NCBI GenBank assembly: GCA_030016765.1
Contig: JASEJS010000002.1
Span: 1-27,356, forward strand
Direction of reading: 5' to 3'
Source of the DNA: Patescibacteria group bacterium
GTDB lineage: Bacteria > Patescibacteriota > Minisyncoccia > Minisyncoccales > JASEJS01
Length of the DNA stretch: 27,356 nt
The notes under the pieces are model-generated. The model was not told where the DNA came from and ran no database searches. It saw only the letters and a list, made by a program, of their open reading frames with translations. How positions within the stretch are numbered: position 1 is the stretch's first letter; each line of letters opens with the position of its first letter. Of this stretch, positions 8,098-15,237 are shown piece after piece. The position numbers were made by a program, and so were the translations under genes.

Positions 8098-9093
8098 ATG
8101 ACCAAGAAAAAAGAATTAAAATCTGAAAAAAGAGGTTTAGAAGAAGCAGTGGCTGAGATTAAGCAAAGATTTGGTGAAGGGGCAATTATGAAATTGAAGG
8201 AAGCTCGGCCAGTTGATGTTGATGTGATTCCTACTGGTTCCATTTCTTTGGATTTAGCTTTAGGAGTAGGGGGAATTCCCAGAGGTCGAATGATCGAAAT
8301 TTATGGTCCGGAAATGAGCGGTAAAACTTCGTTAGGACTCCATATCTTAGCTGAAGCTCAAAAACTGGGAGGAGTGGGAGCCTTTGTGGATGCTGAACAT
8401 GCCTTAGATCCTGATTATGCCAAAAGAATTGGAGTAAAGGTTGATGATCTCTTAATCTCCCAGCCAGATTCTGGAGAACAGGCCTTACAAATCGTTGAAA
8501 CTTTAGTTAGATCAGGAGAGGTGGATGCTATTGTAGTGGATTCAGTAGCGGCTTTAACTCCCAAAGCTGAAATTGATGGAGAAATGGGAGAATTTCAAAT
8601 TGGGCTTCAGGCAAGACTTATGTCATCTGCCCTTAGGAAATTAGCTGGAATTGTGGCTAAGACTAAAACGGCAATCATTTTTTTAAATCAGACTCGAATG
8701 AAAATTGGCCAAATGTGGGGTAATCCTATAACCACCCCAGGAGGTTTGGCTTTGAAATTTTATTCTTCAGTTAGGATTGAACTAAAGAGATTAGCCCAAA
8801 TAAAAAAGGGAGACGAAATTATTGGCAATCGCCATAAGGCTAAGATTGTTAAAAATAAAGTTGCCGCTCCCTTTAAAACTGCTGAATTTGATATTTTTTA
8901 TAACGAAGGAATTTCCTATTTAAGTGATATTTTAAATACTGGATTAAACCAGGGAATAATAAAAAAAGCCGGAAATTGGCTTCAATTTGAAAATACAAAG
9001 TTAGGTCAGGGAATAGAAGCTAGCAAAAATTTTTTAAAAGAGAATCCGGAAATAATGGAAAAAATTAAGGCCACTCTATTTAATCGGAAGTAG
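8098..9093 (+). CDS. recA: Recombinase RecA
   Basis: RecA forms ATP-dependent filaments on single-stranded DNA for strand exchange and repair. The protein has 331 residues. Walker A is GPEMSGKT (residues 70-77), where most RecA proteins have GPESSGKT. Other family blocks are FVDAEHALDPDYAKRIGV, VVDSVAALTPKAEIDGEMG (Walker B), the L1/L2 region NQTRMKIGQMWGNPITTPGG and LKFYSSVRIELKR. The strongly acidic C-terminal tail of E. coli RecA is absent, consistent with the shorter length. It follows ftsK by 79 bases with its own predicted promoter, and its last 18 bases overlap the convergent end of rpsR. Confidence 0.98.
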   Translation: MTKKKELKSEKRGLEEAVAEIKQRFGEGAIMKLKEARPVDVDVIPTGSISLDLALGVGGIPRGRMIEIYGPEMSGKTSLGLHILAEAQKLGGVGAFVDAEHALDPDYAKRIGVKVDDLLISQPDSGEQALQIVETLVRSGEVDAIVVDSVAALTPKAEIDGEMGEFQIGLQARLMSSALRKLAGIVAKTKTAIIFLNQTRMKIGQMWGNPITTPGGLALKFYSSVRIELKRLAQIKKGDEIIGNRHKAKIVKNKVAAPFKTAEFDIFYNEGISYLSDILNTGLNQGIIKKAGNWLQFENTKLGQGIEASKNFLKENPEIMEKIKATLFNRK

Positions 9094-9267
9094 GCCTAAA
9101 TTTCTGGCTCTTTTTATGGCTTTGGCCAATTTTCTCTGATGACTGGCACAACCCCCAGTCCTTTTTTTTGGTCTAATTTTTCCTAAACCAGAAATAAATT
9201 TCTGAAGCAATTCAGTATTTTTAAAATCAATTTCTTTAATGTTTCGTTGACAAAAGTAACAAGCCAT
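9076..9267 (-). CDS. rpsR: 30S ribosomal protein S18 (bS18)
   Basis: Small-subunit ribosomal protein that binds with S6 in the platform of the 30S subunit. It has 63 residues, with the family blocks CYFCQRNIKEIDFKN, LLQKFISGLGKIRPKKRTG and CASHQRKLAKAIKRARNLGLLP. The cysteines C3, C6 and C40 with nearby H43 suggest a zinc-bound form. It is the last gene of a conserved rpsF-ssb-rpsR cluster, here interrupted by a broken HNH gene. Its TAG stop lies inside the 3' end of recA, which is transcribed toward it. Confidence 0.96.
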   Translation of the reverse strand: MACYFCQRNIKEIDFKNTELLQKFISGLGKIRPKKRTGGCASHQRKLAKAIKRARNLGLLPIK

Positions 9268-9277
9268 AATAATGAAA

Positions 9278-9907
9278 TTAAGAATTGGGCAAATGATTAC
9301 TCTTTTTTATATTTTCTGTTTTCTCCAATGGCTGTAAATTTTCCAAGGCCCAGCATTTTTTAAACTCTAAGTCATCTGGAGAAGTATAATTAAATAAACT
9401 TCATGGTTTTATATGATCAACTACCCAATAACTTCCATAATTATCCCAATTCATTTTACTGGTAAATTGTTTCTCTAAATGTCCCATCAGGTTTTCTAAA
9501 GTATAATTGACTAAAGTCTCCCAACTTCGCTTTCTTTTTTCGTGTTTTAAAGATCTCGAGATAGCTGAACCCATATTCTCATCGAGACGATATTTTGGAT
9601 TAGTTTCCCTTTCATGTTTTTGCCAATTCGCTTTATACTGTTTTAATTTTTCTTTATTTTCTAAATTATAATTTCTATGACGTTGCTGGATCCGTACTTT
9701 ATTTTTTTGATACCATTCTTTAATCTGCTGCTGTCTTCTTCTTTTATTCTTTTGATACCAAATTTTATGATACAGTTTCATTCTTTTTTGTATTTTTTCT
9801 CGATTCTGTTGATAATATCTCTTTTTGTTTTGTAAGATTCTTTCCTTATTTTTCTGATAATACGCTTTCTTATTTTGGCGTTCCTTTTCTTTGTTTTTGT
9901 AAGCCAT
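9278..9907 (-). pseudogene. HNH homing-type endonuclease, broken by an in-frame TGA
   Basis: The open part (9401-9907, 168 residues) begins with repeated basic, Tyr/Gln/Lys-rich units of the YYQKNKERI type, likely helical and DNA-binding, and ends at WVVDHIKP, the first half of an HNH active site. A TGA (9401-9403) follows. The same frame then continues without any shift for 40 codons as SLFNYTSPDDLEFKKCWALENLQPLEKT and so on, stopping at TAA (9278-9280). This is the expected second half (EFKKCWALENLQPL...N...K) of phage-type HNH nucleases. A single base change, for example CGA to TGA, would explain it. UGA is a genuine stop elsewhere in the window, so recoding is unlikely. Its place between ssb and rpsR suggests a free-standing homing gene that entered this operon. 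Confidence 0.85.
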
Positions 9908-9957
9908 GATTTCTTAATAATTTCTCCTTAGAAAATGAGCGCTTAAACTTAAAAGAA

Positions 9958-9987
9958 ATAACAAATAAAAAATTCCTTATTTGTTAT
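9958..9987 (-). terminator. Hairpin downstream of ssb, possible terminator
   Basis: An 11-bp stem (ATAACAAATAA with TTATTTGTTAT) and an 8-base loop, followed on the minus strand by a U-rich stretch (TTCTTTT). It lies between the ssb stop and the HNH gene. The stem is AT-rich and hence weak, so termination is probably partial, which would still allow transcription into rpsR. Confidence 0.5.
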
Positions 9988-10021
9988 CCATTATTATAAG
10001 CTTTTTCAGGGTTTTATAAAT

Positions 10022-10447
10022 TCAAAAAGGGATGCTTGATATATCTATTTCGCCTTCTTCTTCAATGATTGGAATTTCTTCAGCAGCTTTTTCTGGAGCT
10101 TCGGGTGGGATAATTTGACCTGCTTTAGGGCCTAATTGTAATCTCTCCACAACAATTTCTGTTCGAGAACGATTATTTCCAGATGAATCTTGCCAAGAAG
10201 TAGTTCGGAGTCTCCCTTCAATTAGAACTATTGAGCCTTTTTTTAAGTATTGCTGGGCGATTTCGGCATTTCTTCCGAAAGCAACGATATTATGAAACTC
10301 AGTTTGTTTTTGTTTCTCTCTATTTTTATTATAGAAAAATCTATTGGTAGCCACACCAAAATTAGCTACCAATTGACCCGACGGCAAAGTTCTAATCCCT
10401 GGGTCGCGAGTAAGATTTCCTAAAATAAAAACTTTATTTAGATTCAC
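10022..10447 (-). CDS. ssb: Single-stranded DNA-binding protein
   Basis: SSB coats single-stranded DNA during replication and repair and recruits partners through its C-terminal tip. It has 141 residues. The OB fold starts MNLNKVFILGNLTRDPGIRTLPSG and contains EFHNIVAFGRNAEIAQQYLKKGSIVLIEGRL. A short acidic linker leads to the tip IDISSIPF, the usual acidic-Ile-Pro-Phe type ending. The start is GTG (10445-10447); no ATG is available at the conserved N-terminus. This GTG sits in the palindromic ACCCCGTTAGA element (reading GGGGTGAAT on the coding strand), so the repeat provides the start codon context. It follows rpsF in the classic rpsF-ssb-rpsR order. Confidence 0.96.
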   Translation of the reverse strand: MNLNKVFILGNLTRDPGIRTLPSGQLVANFGVATNRFFYNKNREKQKQTEFHNIVAFGRNAEIAQQYLKKGSIVLIEGRLRTTSWQDSSGNNRSRTEIVVERLQLGPKAGQIIPPEAPEKAAEEIPIIEEEGEIDISSIPF

Positions 10448-10580
10448 CCCGTTAGAAGTCTGTCTTTATATGACTGAAAAATCAATTTCAGACAACTCCG
10501 TTATATCTTTTGTTGAACCCCGTTCGCCTGATGCAGAAAAATTTTATTAAAATTTTTCTGCCGAGGACTTCTAACGGGGT
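10446..10580. repeat. 135-bp palindromic element between rpsF and ssb (ACCCCGTTAGA family)
   Basis: Perfect 15-bp terminal inverted repeats, ACCCCGTTAGAAGTC (10446-10460) and its complement (10566-10580). Inside is a second palindrome: GAACCCCGTT at 10515 pairs with the right end, enclosing a perfect 14-bp stem (10533-10546 with 10548-10561). A smaller CTGAAA/TTTCAG hairpin lies in the left half. The element fills exactly the gap from the rpsF stop to the ssb start. A second element with the same ends lies at 20810-20873. Confidence 0.85.
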
Positions 10581-10985
10581 TCATTCTCCTAAAATCTCTT
10601 CTAACTTTTTTTCAATTTCTTTTAGCTCGACCTTTGGTTTTGGTTTGAGTTTTTTTCTAATTGGGAAGGGAGGTTTTTCCGGTAAAATAGCTAATTTAGG
10701 CTCTTTTTTTGCCAAGATTATATAACGAAGAATTTGGACCTCTTCTTTTATTTTTTTCTCCAAGTCTCCCATCTTCTCAGGGGATATTCTGAAATTCACC
10801 TCTCCTAAAAAAGCCGAGTCTTTTTTTCTAACTGGGTAGCCCAACTTTTTTTTAACAATCTTTTTACTTTCTATTATAATTCCCCCTTTTTCCTGAATTA
10901 CAGAATTTATTTTTTCTTGAGTTTTTTTCACCTCCTCTTCAGAAATTTCTGGCGAGATTAAATAAGTTAATTCATATAATGGCAT
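10581..10985 (-). CDS. rpsF: 30S ribosomal protein S6 (bS6)
   Basis: Ribosomal protein that pairs with S18 on the 30S platform. It has 134 residues from the start at 10985 (MPLYELTYLISPEISEEEV), the standard bS6 opening; an ATG six codons upstream would overlap ychF and is less likely. Family features are the beta-alpha-beta-beta-alpha-beta ferredoxin-like layout, KKLGYPVRKKDSAFLGEVNFRIS and a C-terminal Lys/Pro/Glu-rich extension. The start codon comes one base after the ychF stop (TAA-C-ATG), so translational coupling is likely. Its TGA stop abuts the palindromic element that separates it from ssb. Confidence 0.95.
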   Translation of the reverse strand: MPLYELTYLISPEISEEEVKKTQEKINSVIQEKGGIIIESKKIVKKKLGYPVRKKDSAFLGEVNFRISPEKMGDLEKKIKEEVQILRYIILAKKEPKLAILPEKPPFPIRKKLKPKPKVELKEIEKKLEEILGE

Positions 10986-10986
10986 G

Positions 10987-12021
10987 TTATATTTTGAATT
11001 CAATTACATCCCCATCTTCGACTAAATAATCTTTCCCCACTATTTTAATCCAGCCTCTTTCTCGAGCAATGACCCAGGAGCTAGCTTCAACTAATTTCTG
11101 CCAGGGAATTACTTCTGCTTTGATAAATTTTTCTTCAAAATCAGAATGGACTACACCCCCGGCCTGGGGAGCTTTTAGACCTTTCTTTAAGGTCCAGGCT
11201 CGAGTCTCTTTTCCTCCAGCTACAGTAAAAAAGGTAATTAAATCAAGAATATTGTAACAGCTCAAAATTAATTGGTCAAGCTGAGGCTTTAGACTCAATT
11301 CTTTTCTCTCTGATTCCGACAATTCTGAGATCTCTTCTTCCTCCTTTAAATTCATCTCCAAATATTCAAAACCCGACGTTGAATATTTTTGTTTCTTATT
11401 AGTATTCAAGAGGTATAAAATTGGCTTTAAAGTTAAGAATTGATATTCTTCAATTTCTGATTTCTCTTCATTAGTTAAATCAATTTCAGAAATTGATCTC
11501 CCCCGAGCTAAATTATCCTTAATTTTTTTTAAGATTTCAAATCTCTTTAAAATCTTTTTATCTCTTTTAGCATTTTTTTCCATCTTTAAAAGTATATTTT
11601 CTAAAATTTCCAGATCCTTCATTAAAAGTTCGGTTTTCACTATCTCAATATCTCTTTCTGGGTTAATTAAACCTGCTACATGTTCAATTCGGGGTGCTTC
11701 AAAAGCCCTCACCACTTCTAAAATGGCATCGCAATTTCTAATTTGAGCTAAAAATTGATTACCCAATCCTTCTCCTTTGTGGCTTCCTTTGACCAAACCG
11801 GCAATATCTACAAATTCAATCACAGTGGGAGTTATTTTTTCAGGCTTAATAATTTCAGCTATCTTTTCTAGTCTTTGGTCAGGTACCTGAACCTGACCAA
11901 AATTGGGACGGATGGTGGTAAAGGGATAGGGGGCAATATCTATTTTCTTTTTAGTTAAGGCTTTAAACAGAGTTGACTTTCCCACATTGGGCAAACCAAC
12001 AATTCCTACTGAAAAAGACAT
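10987..12021 (-). CDS. ychF: Redox-regulated ATPase/GTPase YchF (Obg family)
   Basis: Universally conserved Obg-related P-loop protein that binds ATP and associates with ribosomes. It has 344 residues, counting from MSFSVGIVGLPNVGKSTLF; an ATG 25 codons upstream (12096) adds a segment absent from the family. Motifs: G1 GLPNVGKS, switch region YPFTTIRPNFG, G3 DIAGLVKGSHKGEGLGN, the G4-equivalent LLNTNKK, and a C-terminal TGS domain (TFFTVAGGKETRAW through VVHSDFEEKFIKAEV to YLVEDGDVIEFKI). Just after the G4-equivalent, residues QKYSTSGFEYLEM are encoded by a 27-base hairpin element (11361-11387), where the family normally has a short variable loop. It is the first gene of the minus-strand ychF-rpsF-ssb-rpsR group and is divergent from the phosphomannomutase gene. 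Confidence 0.97.
   Translation of the reverse strand: MSFSVGIVGLPNVGKSTLFKALTKKKIDIAPYPFTTIRPNFGQVQVPDQRLEKIAEIIKPEKITPTVIEFVDIAGLVKGSHKGEGLGNQFLAQIRNCDAILEVVRAFEAPRIEHVAGLINPERDIEIVKTELLMKDLEILENILLKMEKNAKRDKKILKRFEILKKIKDNLARGRSISEIDLTNEEKSEIEEYQFLTLKPILYLLNTNKKQKYSTSGFEYLEMNLKEEEEISELSESERKELSLKPQLDQLILSCYNILDLITFFTVAGGKETRAWTLKKGLKAPQAGGVVHSDFEEKFIKAEVIPWQKLVEASSWVIARERGWIKIVGKDYLVEDGDVIEFKI
11361..11387. repeat. 27-nt hairpin element with AACCCGACG loop, inside ychF
   Basis: A perfect 9-bp stem, AATATTCAA with TTGAATATT, around the 9-base loop AACCCGACG. It is translated in frame in ychF as part of KYSTSGFEY. A second copy at 15443-15469 has the same stem length, the same loop except for the last base, and a stem differing on both arms in a compensated way. 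Confidence 0.7.
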
Positions 12022-12028
12022 ATAAGTA

Positions 12029-12067
12029 TGATATAATATTTTCATCTGAAATTCAAGCTGGTATAAT
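12029..12067 (+). promoter_or_regulatory. Two tandem extended -10 boxes upstream of the phosphomannomutase gene
   Basis: TG-A-TATAAT (12029-12037) and TG-G-TATAAT (12059-12067) both point toward the gene at 12105. Neither has a convincing -35. The region is shared with the divergent ychF start at 12021, whose own -10 must lie on the opposite strand among the same AT-rich bases (TATTAT/TATCAT). Confidence 0.45.
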
Positions 12068-12104
12068 AAGGGTGATATAGCTTCGATAACATCCATTTAA
12101 TAAG

Positions 12105-13520
12105 ATGATAAAAATTAATCCAAATATTTTTAGAACTTATGATATTCGGGGAATTTATCCTGATGATTTAAATGAAGAAGTGGTTCGCAAAATAGTTTTG
12201 GCTTTTTCTTATTTTTATCCTCAGGCCAAAAAAATAGTTGTTGCCCATGATTCCCGTCTAAGCTCTCCTTTTCTCTCAAAGGCCATTAAAGAAACTTTAG
12301 TTGGAAACGGCAAAGAAGTGATCGATATTGGGATTTCCCCTGATCCATTATTTTATTTCTCAATCTTTCATTATCAATTGGATGGCGGGATTATGGTTTC
12401 AGGCTCTCACAATCCAAAGGAATACAATGGCCTCACATTACATATTCGAAAACCTGGTAAAGAAATTTCAGAAGATTTGATCAAAGAGGATTTGGAAAAG
12501 ATTAAAAAAGAGGTTATGAAAGAAAGAAAAATTCGAGTATTAAAAGGAGAAGGAAAAGTAACTCCTTTCAATCCAACCAAAGATTATATTAATTATGTGA
12601 CAGCTAAAATTAGTTTGAAGAGACCTCTGAAAATTATTATTGATTCTGGCAACGGAGCCTGTGGCTATTTGCCAGAAAAGGTTTTCAAGAAATTAGGTTG
12701 TCAAGTGAAAACTATCTATGGTCAGTTTGATGGCAACTTCCCTCATCATCTACCCGATCCCTATCAAGAAGAAAATCTTAAAGATGTTAAAGAAATGATC
12801 TTGAAAGAAAAAGCAGATATTGGTTTTGCCTACGATTGTGACGGTGATAGAATTGCCATCATCAATAGAAAGGGTCAAACCATAAGTGGTGATTTCTGTC
12901 TTTTAATATTAGCTCTTCAGGTTCTCAAAAAAAAGAAAGGTCCAATTGTCCACGATGTGAGAGTTTCAAAAGCATTTTTAGATGAGATGGAAAAAAGGAG
13001 AGTAAAAACCTATTTTTCTGTTTCTCATCATAGTGCAATTATTGAAAAGATTTTGGAAACCGGTGCCGTATTTGGAGGGGAGATTACTTTACACTTTCTT
13101 TTTCCTCTTGATTACTATCTCTGTGATGAAGCCATCTTCGCTTCTTTAAAATTAGCTGAGATTGTTTCAGAAAAAAAAGATTTTGTTCAATATGTAGAGA
13201 GCTTACCTCGATATTTTACTAGTCCAGAGGTATTTATTGAGACTACTGATGAGAAGAAATTTAAAATTATTGAAAATCTTCAAAAATATTTAAGAGAAAA
13301 TAATTACGATTTTATTGGTGTAGATGGAGCGAGAATTAATTTTCCCAATGGCTGGGCCTTAGCCAGAGCGGCAAACACTACTCCTTTTATAAAGTGTCGG
13401 TTTGAAGGAAAAACCAAGAGAGATTTAATAGAAATAGAAAAAAAGAGCTTGGAAATTTTCAAAAAAGTAGGAATTCCGGTAACCAAAAAGACCTATCAAG
13501 AATTAAGTCTAAAAGATTGA
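12105..13520 (+). CDS. Phosphomannomutase/phosphoglucomutase
   Basis: Alpha-D-phosphohexomutase that interconverts hexose 6- and 1-phosphates, feeding sugar-nucleotide synthesis. It has 471 residues. Domain 1 begins IFRTYDIRGIYPDDL. The phosphoserine loop is SGSHNPKEYNG with S101 as the likely catalytic serine. The metal loop is YDCDGDR (D244, D246, D248). The sugar-binding loop, usually GEESGH, reads GGEITLHFLF, a divergent form. Domain 4 ends with the phosphate-binding RFEGKTKRD. PHHLPDPYQEENL is typical of PMM/PGM enzymes. With galU and the cupin phosphoglucose isomerase on the opposite strand, it could link fructose 6-phosphate to UDP-glucose. The altered sugar loop makes the exact substrate uncertain. 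It ends four bases from the convergent trpS. Confidence 0.92.
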   Translation: MIKINPNIFRTYDIRGIYPDDLNEEVVRKIVLAFSYFYPQAKKIVVAHDSRLSSPFLSKAIKETLVGNGKEVIDIGISPDPLFYFSIFHYQLDGGIMVSGSHNPKEYNGLTLHIRKPGKEISEDLIKEDLEKIKKEVMKERKIRVLKGEGKVTPFNPTKDYINYVTAKISLKRPLKIIIDSGNGACGYLPEKVFKKLGCQVKTIYGQFDGNFPHHLPDPYQEENLKDVKEMILKEKADIGFAYDCDGDRIAIINRKGQTISGDFCLLILALQVLKKKKGPIVHDVRVSKAFLDEMEKRRVKTYFSVSHHSAIIEKILETGAVFGGEITLHFLFPLDYYLCDEAIFASLKLAEIVSEKKDFVQYVESLPRYFTSPEVFIETTDEKKFKIIENLQKYLRENNYDFIGVDGARINFPNGWALARAANTTPFIKCRFEGKTKRDLIEIEKKSLEIFKKVGIPVTKKTYQELSLKD

Positions 13521-13524
13521 GAAA

Positions 13525-14502
13525 TTATATTAGGCCCATTTTTTTTCTAACATTTTCCAGAGTTGACTGGGCAATTAATCGGGCTTTCTTTGCTCCCTGA
13601 TTGAGAATTTCTTTTATAAAAGTTTCTCTTTTGAGAAGCCTTTTTCTTTTTTGGCGAAAAGGTTCTAAATAATTTATTAAAACCTTAATCAAGGATTTCT
13701 TAAATTCTTCATAACCTCTGCCCTTAAAATCCCCTTCCAATTCTTTAATTGATTTTCCAGAAAACAAAGAATAAATAGTTAAAAGATTGGAAATGCCAGG
13801 TTTCTTTTTTGGATCGTATTTTATTTCTCTTCCAGGATCAGTAACAGCGGCCATTATTTTGTTTTTTATTTCTTCTGGTTTTTCAAATAATTCAATACAG
13901 CCTTGAGGATCATCAGTTTTGGACATCTTTTTCTTCGGATTTTGCAAGGACATAATTTTTTCTCCAATTTTTGGCAGTAAAACTTCAGGTTCTTTAAAAG
14001 TTTTGCCAAATCTTTTATTGAAACGTCTGGCAATCTCTCTAGTTAGTTCCACATGTTGTTTTTGATCCTTACCCACTGGAACAAGATCAGTTTGATAAAG
14101 TAAAATGTCTGAAGCCATCAAAAGTGGATAATTCAAGAGTCCGGCATTGACATATTCTGGATGCTTCTTTTTCTTTTCTTTGAATTGAGTCATTCTTTGG
14201 AGCTCTCCAATTGGGGTCATTGTTCCCAAAAGCCAAGCTAATTCAGTATGTTCTTTTACTTGCGATTGAACAAAAAGGATACATCTTTCTGGATTTAAAC
14301 CAGCAGCTAAATAGGCGATAGCCAAATTCATAATATTTTCTTGCAATCTTTCTGGTTGATAGGGAGTAGTGATAGCATGTAAATCAACAATACAAAAAAT
14401 ACACTCATTTTTTTCTTGGAGTTCTATCCATTGCTTTATCGCTCCCAAATAATTTCCAATATGTAATTCTCCAGTTGGCCTAATTCCACTAAAAACTCTC
14501 AT
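13525..14502 (-). CDS. trpS: Tryptophan--tRNA ligase
   Basis: Class I synthetase that charges tRNA-Trp. It has 325 residues, normal for the family. The HIGH-type motif is TGELHIGN (residues 10-17) in SGIRPTGELHIGNYLGAIKQW. The KMSKS-type motif is KKKMSKTDD (KMSKT 192-196). Substrate-pocket blocks include LLYQTDLVPVGKDQKQHVELTREIARRFN and NYPLLMASDIL. Start codon ATG at 14502 gives the standard MRVFSGIRPTG opening. Upstream, between this gene and the DUF2283 gene, lies a Trp-codon-rich leader ORF and a terminator with a competing antiterminator (14598-14729), so expression is probably controlled by charged tRNA-Trp through ribosome stalling. Confidence 0.97.
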   Translation of the reverse strand: MRVFSGIRPTGELHIGNYLGAIKQWIELQEKNECIFCIVDLHAITTPYQPERLQENIMNLAIAYLAAGLNPERCILFVQSQVKEHTELAWLLGTMTPIGELQRMTQFKEKKKKHPEYVNAGLLNYPLLMASDILLYQTDLVPVGKDQKQHVELTREIARRFNKRFGKTFKEPEVLLPKIGEKIMSLQNPKKKMSKTDDPQGCIELFEKPEEIKNKIMAAVTDPGREIKYDPKKKPGISNLLTIYSLFSGKSIKELEGDFKGRGYEEFKKSLIKVLINYLEPFRQKRKRLLKRETFIKEILNQGAKKARLIAQSTLENVRKKMGLI

Positions 14503-14597
14503 AATATTAAAGTTAGTTTAATTTTATCAAATCTCTATTAAAATTAAAAACTACTTCTGTTAATAATTTCACTTTGTTCCTTCATTCTTCATAAATT

Positions 14598-14673
14598 AAA
14601 AAATCCTCTCCCGGCAAAGTCCGGAAGAGGATGAATAATTTCTTCAACTCAAATTTAACTCGGACTTTACCGG
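14598..14673 (-). promoter_or_regulatory. trpS transcription attenuator (terminator and competing antiterminator)
   Basis: On the minus strand, in order: arm 2, CCGGUAAAGUCCG (14673-14661), which contains the leader stop codon UAA; then a terminator hairpin (14632-14603) with a 12-bp continuous stem (one U.G pair) and the loop ACUUUG; then U6 (14603-14598). Arm 2 can pair over 13 contiguous bases (one G.U) with CGGACUUUGCCGG (14623-14611), which is the upper stem and loop of the terminator. The two structures exclude each other. A ribosome stalled on the Trp codons leaves arm 2 free (antitermination); one that reaches the stop codon covers arm 2 (termination). The pairing is read from the sequence; the mechanism is inferred from the classic trp leader. 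Confidence 0.88.
14603..14632 (-). terminator. Intrinsic terminator in the trpS leader
   Basis: GC-rich 12-bp stem, AUCCUCUUCCGG with CCGGGAGAGGAU, 6-base loop and a U6 tail on the minus strand, about 100 bases before trpS. It stands out in this AT-rich intergenic region and is the best-formed Rho-independent terminator in the window. Confidence 0.9.
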
Positions 14674-14729
14674 AGAAAAAACAAAATCCACCACCAAAAT
14701 CTTACTAAATTATTTAAATAATCTTTCAT
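14667..14729 (-). CDS. trpS leader peptide (20 residues, WWW)
   Basis: A 20-codon ORF on the minus strand, starting ATG at 14729, nine bases after the DUF2283 stop, and ending TAA at 14667-14669. The sequence includes VRFWWWILFFLR, with three consecutive Trp codons (UGG) at positions 12-14 (14696-14688). Trp is rare and the ORF is tiny, so a WWW run right before a terminator/antiterminator switch upstream of the Trp synthetase gene is very unlikely to be accidental. The last Trp codon is 14 bases before arm 2 of the attenuator, close to the footprint of a stalled ribosome. The ORF's role is to sense charged tRNA-Trp; the peptide itself probably has no function. No Shine-Dalgarno is seen; translation may be coupled to the preceding gene. 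Confidence 0.88.
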   Translation of the reverse strand: MKDYLNNLVRFWWWILFFLR

Positions 14730-14738
14730 AAAATAAAT

Positions 14739-14981
14739 TTAAGTAGAAGTTTTCGATCTAGATTCGAGGGTGAGAGTTAAAGGAAGCTTTCCCTTTGAGA
14801 GTTCTAATTTAAATTGACGAGGGAATCTTCGAGAGACATCGAGGATTTCAATTCCAATCATTTTACCCTTTTTGTCATAATCGAAAATAATCCCTTCTTG
14901 TACTTCCTCACTTTTTTGATAAGGGTTTTCATTAAATCTTATATAGAGTGCATCTGCCTCTTTATCGTAATGAAAACGCAT
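14739..14981 (-). CDS. DUF2283 family protein
   Basis: An 80-residue protein with the DUF2283 pattern: YDKEADALYIRF near the N-terminus, then a Glu-rich strand (SEEVQEGIIFDYDKKGKMIGIEILDVS). The function is unknown. Small genes of this family often sit next to DUF4258 or related genes, as here, and such pairs resemble toxin-antitoxin modules; in that reading this would be the antitoxin-like partner. It starts one base after the stop codon of the DUF4258 gene, so translation is probably coupled. It ends nine bases before the trpS leader ORF, so the leader and trpS may be read from the promoter at 15238-15265. Confidence 0.88.
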   Translation of the reverse strand: MRFHYDKEADALYIRFNENPYQKSEEVQEGIIFDYDKKGKMIGIEILDVSRRFPRQFKLELSKGKLPLTLTLESRSKTST

Positions 14982-14982
14982 A

Positions 14983-15225
14983 TTATTTTAAATATTTCTT
15001 GATTTTCGAAGTTAAGAAAGCAGTGATAACCTTTTTAATTGAATTTGTTTGGCGATAAATCACTACTATTAAATAATTTTTATTTATTAATTTTACAGCT
15101 TGAAATTTTCCTCCGAGTTGAGAAATAGTTTTGTCCGGATTCAAAAGAGTTAAAACTATTTCCTTTTCTGAAATATTCCTTTCTGACATTTGATAACGAG
15201 CATGCTTTGAAAAAATAATTTTCAT
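14983..15225 (-). CDS. DUF4258 family protein (possible toxin-like partner)
   Basis: An 80-residue basic protein opening KIIFSKHARYQMSERNISEKEIVLTLLNPD, with the SxHAxxrMxeRxIs start typical of DUF4258, followed by the strand-rich FQAVKLINKNYLIVVIYRQ and KKVITAF. The layout recalls small RelE/BrnT-like RNases, but no catalytic set can be assigned from sequence alone. It is the first gene of a unit with DUF2283 and is preceded by a strong promoter whose predicted start leaves only about six untranslated bases. A toxin-antitoxin role is a guess from gene pairing and size. Confidence 0.85.
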   Translation of the reverse strand: MKIIFSKHARYQMSERNISEKEIVLTLLNPDKTISQLGGKFQAVKLINKNYLIVVIYRQTNSIKKVITAFLTSKIKKYLK

Positions 15226-15237
15226 ACATATGCTTTA

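Noticed and set aside
9401..9403. UGA recoding as glycine or tryptophan in the HNH gene
   Set aside because: TGA ends rpoB, rpsF, uvrA and the phosphomannomutase gene at the family-typical positions, so UGA is a real stop here.
11988..12096. N-terminal extension of ychF to the ATG at 12096
   Set aside because: The 25 added residues have no counterpart in YchF, and the standard MSFSVGIVGLPNVGKS start is at 12021. The extension also runs through promoter-like sequence.
14598..14738. A T-box riboswitch upstream of trpS
   Set aside because: No T-box consensus (TGGNACCGCG-like antiterminator bulge) or stem I specifier layout is seen. The Trp-codon ORF with a competing helix explains the terminator fully.
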